This document shows, piece after piece, positions 58,351-64,000 of a DNA stretch of 64,000 nucleotides; position 1 is the stretch's first letter, and each line of letters begins with the position of its first letter. A program made the position numbers and the translations under genes. The notes under the pieces are model-generated. The model saw nothing but the letters and a program-made list of their open reading frames with translations. It searched no databases and had not been told where the DNA came from. Source of the stretch: Amaurobius ferox (Eukaryota; Arthropoda; Arachnida; Araneae; Amaurobiidae); contig OX578136.1 of the NCBI GenBank assembly GCA_951213105.1, positions 70,782,230 to 70,846,229 of the forward strand, in the 5' to 3' direction.

Positions 58351-58352
58351 TA

Positions 58353-58930
58353 GTATGCCCTAAAATCTTTTATTTGTTATGTTACAGTAACCACTGACTA
58401 GAAGTGTCGCCATTTTGTAGATAATCATGAATTGATAATCAAATGAAGAAAAGGTATTTTAATTTCAACAAAATATAAACCGGTTAACATATAGTACAAT
58501 ACAGATGCATTACATGGTGCAATAATTATAGAGATAATCATAAGTAACTTCCGTTGTAGACAGCAAATATCTATCTGTTCTGAAAACTTCGAATATATCT
58601 GGAAATAGCTGTCAATGTCCATTAGTAGATAAGCATACAATTTTTTCTCAAACCAGCAGTCAAAAGTTGAAAATTAAGTTTTATATATGATTGAAAAGAG
58701 TAAAGAATTTCACCTAGTGATGTTTAGAAAATAGAAACAAAATAATATTACGGAATTAAACCGAATGAATTCATACAGCAGAAAAAAATATTTCATCTTT
58801 CCAAGTAACAGAATAAAACACAAAAGTTTATACAGCAGAAAAAATAATATATTGCTAAGCAACAGTATTAAACACAGTGCGTTTATTCAGCAGACAATTT
58901 TCATTAAATATTTTCCCATTCGAATAATTA
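58353..58930. other. unassigned AT-rich DNA
   Basis: A repeated phrase (TACAGCAGAAAAAAT followed by a variable run with AAGTAACAGAATAAAACACA / AAGCAACAGTATTAAACACA) occurs two to three times at 58775-58890. Confidence 0.5.
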
Positions 58931-59154
58931 AGAAACGTATATAAAAATAAATGTTATCAGTATTGCCTTTTTTACCTGGATTATATAAATTACGGACTTC
59001 AAATAAGGATTACTGGAATTACTGATATTTCCAATTTCCTAAGTGATTTGTTTTATTTCGGAATGGGATTTTCAAACTCATATATTGAGTTTACTTAGTT
59101 GTTAAATCAGAATAAAAGTGGTACGTGTATATCGTCTAATACCGTTTTTGCGTT

Positions 59155-60427
59155 TCTAACAGTTTACAACAAAGTGTTAAAGTGTTTATGACTTTGTTCA
59201 TTCTGTTTATCTGTCTGTCTGTCCATTAGAACGATAACTGCCGTTAAAATGACTTAATCAAAATGAAATTTTAGTATGTGGTTCAGAGAGTCTGTGGGAC
59301 CTATGGGAATATAAATGAATAATATCATCCATTTACTTTTGGATTGAACCCGGGTTGAAATTTGTGATATACATTGAACCCTACGGAACCTAATTTTTCA
59401 GACATTTTTTAAGCGGATTTAAAATTCACAAATTACTTTTACTAAATTTTAGGAAATATTTAAATTTTCCCATAAAATATATAAAGGCAACTTCAACAAA
59501 ATATATTCAGTAGTTTTTAAATAAAAATAAAAATATTAATTACACCTCTTATATGAAGCTATCACGTGACCGTTATATGAAGAGATCACGTGACCCACTT
59601 CAAAATGAAATATGGCATCCATCTTGTCTCAAAATCGTGATTTTTAAAGTTCTTTTCAATTCATATTGAGTGTTGTATCCGTTCTAAAACCGCTTTATGT
59701 TTGCTTAAATTCTGTGCATCTACATACTGAAACAACGCAATTACAATATAGAGTTTAAATGATCATCCGAATTTGATTATTTCTACAACGAAGCCTATTT
59801 TTCACCTATGTAAAATGTAAACAGCAAAATATGTAGAATGAGTTGTATAAGAATTGTTGCATCTCTTTAACGCAAAATTATTTAGCTCATGGAGTCTGCA
59901 TAGCTGATATGAATGAAATATTCATTGATTTTACAGAGAGAAGGGCGATTTTTTTCGATGAAGTTTTACGCATAAAGTTTAATTACTTGTAGATCCATTG
60001 GTCTTAAGTTTTTAAATAAAATAAATTATTATAGTATTGTGATGACTTAAATGTATGGGAAAATGTTTGTGAATGAAATGCTGCTTTTATGGAGAGAGCC
60101 AGACGTGTTATATTTCGATGGCGTCATTTGGATACATTTCAGTTGTTTTTGATGAAGTTTTCAAATATAATAAATTATTATAGTATTATGATAATATTAA
60201 AGACATTACCGAGGATCCGGGCGATTTATATTTAATTGACGTCATTTGAATGAAGTTCATATTTTTCGATGAAATTTTAAGTTTTCAAATATAATAAATT
60301 AATGTGGTATTGTGATAATTTTTAAAATATTACCGAGGATTGTATCGCATTTTAGAGATGTTTATATGAAATTGAAGTTGGAATGTGTTTCATAATCAAT
60401 GCTTTATGCACGATTGATCTTTCTTGT
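59155..60427 (-). mobile_element. family A element (copy A7, full length)
   Basis: The plus-strand left end is TCTAACAGTTTACAACAAAG with a decayed hairpin and a short (CTGT)n. The right end is GCACGATTGATCTTTCTTGTT. Internal family A marks are present (AACCCGGGTTGA at 59347, CACGTGAC twice near 59565-59595, GATGAAGTTTT). The position is bracketed by the duplicated host segment. Confidence 0.8.
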
Positions 60428-60704
60428 TATTTTGGATTTGTTGATCCAACTTGTTATTTTTATAAATTTGTTTATGAACTGAACCAGGATGTGTGTTCTT
60501 TAGATCTGCCTGAGAAGATTACTTTGTATAGTGAGAACAGAAATTCATATATACTTCTTTTTAGGAGAATTAAATTAAATATTTTAATAGAATGTTTTGA
60601 ATAACAGTGTCATTTAGGAATTTACACGTCATTGTGAATTTTATGTTTTTCATATTATATATTTCGTACAGAGAACATATACGCTGCAAATAAATAAATA
60701 AAAT

Positions 60705-60860
60705 TGAAAATATGTCTATTTTTGTGTTTTTGTCTCACCGTCAAACGGCTGCACCGAAATTCATGAAATTCTGTGGGTAGTCTTGAAATAACCCCGCTTA
60801 AAATTTAGGCCATCTTTCGAATTTTTAGGACCGGAGGTTGTCCATATATTAATATAACAA
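60705..60860 (-). repeat. dispersed repeat fragment, family D (inverted copy)
   Basis: The minus strand reads GGCCTAAATTTTAAGCGGGG, TTATTTCAAGACTACCCACA and GAATTTCATGAATTTCGGTG, matching 13790-13950. It lies between the two copies of the duplicated segment. Confidence 0.5.
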
Positions 60861-61450
60861 AAACATAAAGTTTCCATAAAAATAGCATGATGCAGACGAT
60901 ATTTTTTCCGCCAATTTATTGAAATGACATTAAATCATGTCCTTTAGTACCAGATTTGATTTCAATTTGTTTATGCGAAAGAGGATTTCGAATTTATAGA
61001 CGAATTATTGATATTTTCTATTTCTTACGTCATCTGTTTCATTTTGGAAAAGAAATTTCAAACTGATACATTGTAGTACGGGTAATATTCTACTAATACA
61101 CGGGCATATCTTCTAATATTCAAGAATATAAGTAGTACGTTTATATATCTTCGCATATGATTTCAGAACTTTTATTTTGACATATATTGCATTAATTTCA
61201 AATTTTTTGTAAATTTGTTTACTAACGGGACCAAGATATTTCATACTTCATATCTTCATGTGAAGATAACTTTGCACAGAAATTCTTAAACTTCTTCTTA
61301 GGAGCATTGATTTAAATATTTTAATACAATGTTTTGAATAACAATGTTATTTAGTTTACTATCGAAATTTGCACATGATTTTAAATTTAAAGTTTCATTA
61401 TATTATATATTCCGTACGAAGAACAAGCACACTCTTTGTCTGCAATAAAG

Positions 61451-62140
61451 TATGAAACTTCAGTCGACTAAATTAAACATTTATAATTCATATTATTCAG
61501 AAACACTTCTAGAATAGGCTGTATCATAATACAAAATTGTCTTTTTGTATGGAATTTTGACTGAAATTTCGATCATGCGCTATTGATTAGATTCATTTAT
61601 CTTCTTTATTAATATACTTCTTCAAATCTGTCAAGATTAGTTAGCAACGGATTTCAAATTAGCATTTCTTTTATAATCTGAAATATTACCACTCTTTCTA
61701 GAAATATGGTCTTGGTTGGCTTAGAGCTTTGGAAATATCTAATTTAGATCTCTTAGTGCGCTAATTATGCAAACTACAAATTATTATATACAATATAATT
61801 GCAAGATATATTTACCCTTAAAAATTCAGACATACATGAATTCTTCCTTCAGTTATCTTTCATATTTTCAAAAGGTTTTGAAATGTTTTCTAACGGTATT
61901 AGTATCTGCTTTCAAATCAATATCCTAAATTCGACATTAGCTTTTGTGGTGTCAAAAAATAGAAATTTTAAAATAAATATTTTAAAATCGTAATTTGAAA
62001 ACATTTTAATATTAAAGTAGTCTATACTTGAGATTTCAGATGTATATCGTTCCAATAGAATGTTGTTGGTTATAAAAATGTAATTATCTTCTTTAACTTT
62101 CTATTTTTACTTTCTTCTCCTATCCTCTCAAAAATCGTTG
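61451..62140. other. unassigned AT-rich DNA
   Basis: The 64-residue ORF at 61799-61993 shows no motif. Confidence 0.5.
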
Positions 62141-62144
62141 AATA

Positions 62145-62530
62145 TGACCCTCACAGCAAATATCGTCACATGTGTGACAGTGACGTTAAAGTCACGTGCA
62201 TCTGGGTCACAATATGACATCATATTTGTGACTTCTATGCGACGTTACGTATTAGTAACTTTGTAACTTCATTGTGACTATAATCTGTGACGCTTCCACA
62301 ATTTAATTAACACGTAACAATGTGACGACATTACAATGGTAATTACAATGTGACGTCACAAACAAGTTAAAATTCGATGTCACAAACGACCATGAAAATG
62401 ACCAAAATGACTTCGCTGTGACCTGAATATGACATTGCCGAGACGTACTGCGACGTCCTGTGACATCCAAAAGTCACAGTGTGACGTAAATCTTACGTCA
62501 CTGTGAAAAAAATTGCTGTTAGGAGAGGTG
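62145..62530. mobile_element. palindrome-rich element dense in TGACGTCA-like sites (MITE candidate)
   Basis: GTCACA, TGTGAC and TGACGT motifs occur every 10-25 bases on both strands, including a perfect TGTGACGTCACA at 62349-62360. The left edge has CACAGCAAAT and the right edge ATTGCTGTTAG, which are inverted to each other. No protein is encoded. It could be a MITE or foldback element. TGACGTCA is also the binding site of CREB/ATF factors. Confidence 0.55.
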
Positions 62531-63162
62531 TGAGATCCGATTGAAATTCGGCCCAGAAGATAAGAGCATTATCTGGCTAGAAGTGATTCCAATATCAGCC
62601 AGGACTCGAGTCCTAGACATTGGCGACTACACAACTTAATGCTGGGAGCATTAAAATTAAAGGAAACAAAATTTTGATTTTTTTCAAAGTATCTATAACT
62701 CATATTAGCAATTTTTATTTTTGTGATAATACACCCATAGACTGCTAACTTGTGTAAAGAATAGGTAATGAGATGGTCGTTCTGATCGAAGTTTCAAGTC
62801 TGAAGGAAGAGAATAAAGGATCCAATTCCAGTATACAAGATTAGAATATTGTTCCAGTAGTTTAATGAATATAAACTTGTTTGACCAGCAAAGATCTGAG
62901 GTATGACTCAGACTTGCGTTCTTTAAAAAGGTTGCACTTAAATAAGGCTATATAATCAAATGTATAGGTTTATAAATTATTCAGACCATTCAAGTTTCTA
63001 TTCACCAATTAACTACTTATTTAGTCTTTATGTATGTAACCATTAGTTTAATCAGAAATTACAATTTGTCTGTTGTACAATTTGTCTGTCATATAATTAA
63101 ATATTTTTCTATTCATTTACTACTCAAAATTCAGCAAATTATAAGATTAGTTCAATATGTAA
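62531..63162. other. unassigned AT-rich DNA
   Basis: No motif recognised. CAATTTGTCTGT is duplicated at about 63062-63088. Confidence 0.5.
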
Positions 63163-64000
63163 AGCAAGAAAGATCAATCATGCTTAAAGCATTGATTATG
63201 AAACACTTTCCAACTTCAATGCAATTTTATTTAAAAAAGTTGAAAATGAATTTCCTCAGAAATATTTTAAAACTTATCACAATACTATATTAATTTATTA
63301 TATTTGAAAACTTAAACCTTCATTGAACAAAATGAACTTCGTTCAAATGACGGCATTGAAATATAAATTGCCTGGTTTAAAGATCTCTAAAATGCGATAC
63401 ATTCCACTGTAATAATTTTAGAATTATCATAATACTACGATAATATATTATATTTAAAAACTTCATCGAAAACAACTGAAAATAATTCAAATGACGTCAT
63501 AGAAAAAAATAACACGCCTGGATCTCTCTATAAAAACAGGATTTCATTTGTAACTTTCTCCCATTTATTTCATTCATCACAATACTATAATAATTTATTT
63601 TATTTAAAAATTATGAACATGGAACCACAAGTAATTAAACTCTATGCTTAAAACTTCATCGAAAAAATTCGTCCTTCTTTTTATAAAATCAATTAATATT
63701 TCATTCATATCAGCCATGCAGACTCCATGGACTAAATTATTTTGTGTTAAAAAAATACAGCAACTCTAATACAACTCATTCTACATATTTTGCCGTTTAC
63801 ATTTTACATAAGTGAAAAATAGGCTTAGTTGTAGAAATAATCAAATTTGGATAATCATTTAAACTGAAATATATTGTATTTGCGTTGTTTCGGTATGTAG
63901 ATGCACAGAATTTAAGTAAAATTAAAGTAGTTTCAGGACGGATGCAACCATCAATATGAATTAAAAAGAACTTAAAAAATCACGATTTTGAAACAAGATG
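63163..64000 (+). mobile_element. family A element (copy A8), runs off the window
   Basis: Starts AGCAAGAAAGATCAATCATG, CTTAAAGCATTGATTATGAA and ACACTTTCCAAC. It then follows family A colinearly in the plus orientation (GACGGCATTGAAATATAAAT, GACTCCATGGACTAAATTAT), up to the window end at CACGATTTTGAAACAAGATG. The ORF at 63030-63293 covers its 5' end by chance. Confidence 0.8.

Larger units (their letters stand above)
58930..61450 (+). repeat. direct duplication of a ~480-bp segment; left copy split by A7
   Basis: The left copy is 58985-59154 plus 60428-60705 and the right copy about 60975-61450. Shared blocks include TGATATTT(T)C-ATTTC, TTTCAAACT-ATA-ATTG, AGTACGT-TATATC-TC, AAATATTTTAATA-AATGTTT, TGAATAACA-TGT-ATTTAG and ATATATT-CGTAC-AGAACA. 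Identity is moderate, so the duplication is old. The ORF at 60383-60604 is a frame across the A7 end and the left copy. Confidence 0.65.

Noticed and set aside
60383..60604. 73-residue ORF after A7
   Set aside because: It starts inside the family A end and continues into a duplicated non-coding segment; the second copy of the segment does not keep the frame.

Overview
This is a strongly AT-rich eukaryotic window with no host gene that I can recognise. It is a graveyard of nested transposable elements, satellites and microsatellites. The mix suggests an arthropod, and a spider or other chelicerate is my best guess: DINE-1-like Helentron derivatives, DUF4817-type and DD41D mariners, a Penelope-like element, an arthropod-type Ty3/Gypsy element and SINEs with tRNA or 5S rRNA heads. 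The organism is an inference; nothing here names a species.

Layout. 0-6.4 kb: satellites, one tRNA-headed SINE and unassigned AT-rich DNA. 6.4-9.3 kb: a 2.9-kb element carrying a ~295-bp tandem array. 9.7-20.2 kb: two related Helentron-like non-autonomous families (called B and C here), including a head-to-tail pair, a copy interrupted by a piggyBac-type MITE, and a copy broken by both a family A element and a SINE. 21.2-22.7 kb: a 5'-truncated Penelope-like element with inverted terminal repeats holding hammerhead-ribozyme-like motifs. 23.0-26.3 kb: SINEs and a mariner with ~190-bp inverted repeats; inside it sits a SINE whose head is a 5S rRNA and which has clear target-site duplications. 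27.2-27.9 kb: a second piggyBac-like MITE. 30.9-32.9 kb: a 411-bp tandem duplication, one copy of which holds a family A element. 38 kb and 55.5 kb: remnants of non-LTR retrotransposons. 40.6-47.4 kb: family A and B elements plus a second SINE family. 49.8-54.7 kb: an internally deleted Gypsy element with both LTRs, interrupted by a full-length but broken mariner. 57.0-58.4 kb: a compact DD41D mariner whose transposase has only two stop codons. 58.9-61.5 kb: another duplicated segment, one copy split by a family A element. 62.1-62.5 kb: an element dense in TGACGTCA-like palindromes. The window ends inside a further family A copy.

The most informative signals are these. (1) One SINE family is seen with two heads, tRNA or 5S rRNA, on one shared body. 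(2) Family A is an abundant Helentron/DINE-1-like family whose insertion points can be read from duplicated 'empty site' copies in the same window; one lies in a run of T. (3) The Penelope repeats carry ribozyme-like cores. (4) A 141-bp repeat occurs at two distant loci in opposite orientation. No element here looks fully functional as read. The DD41D mariner is closest.
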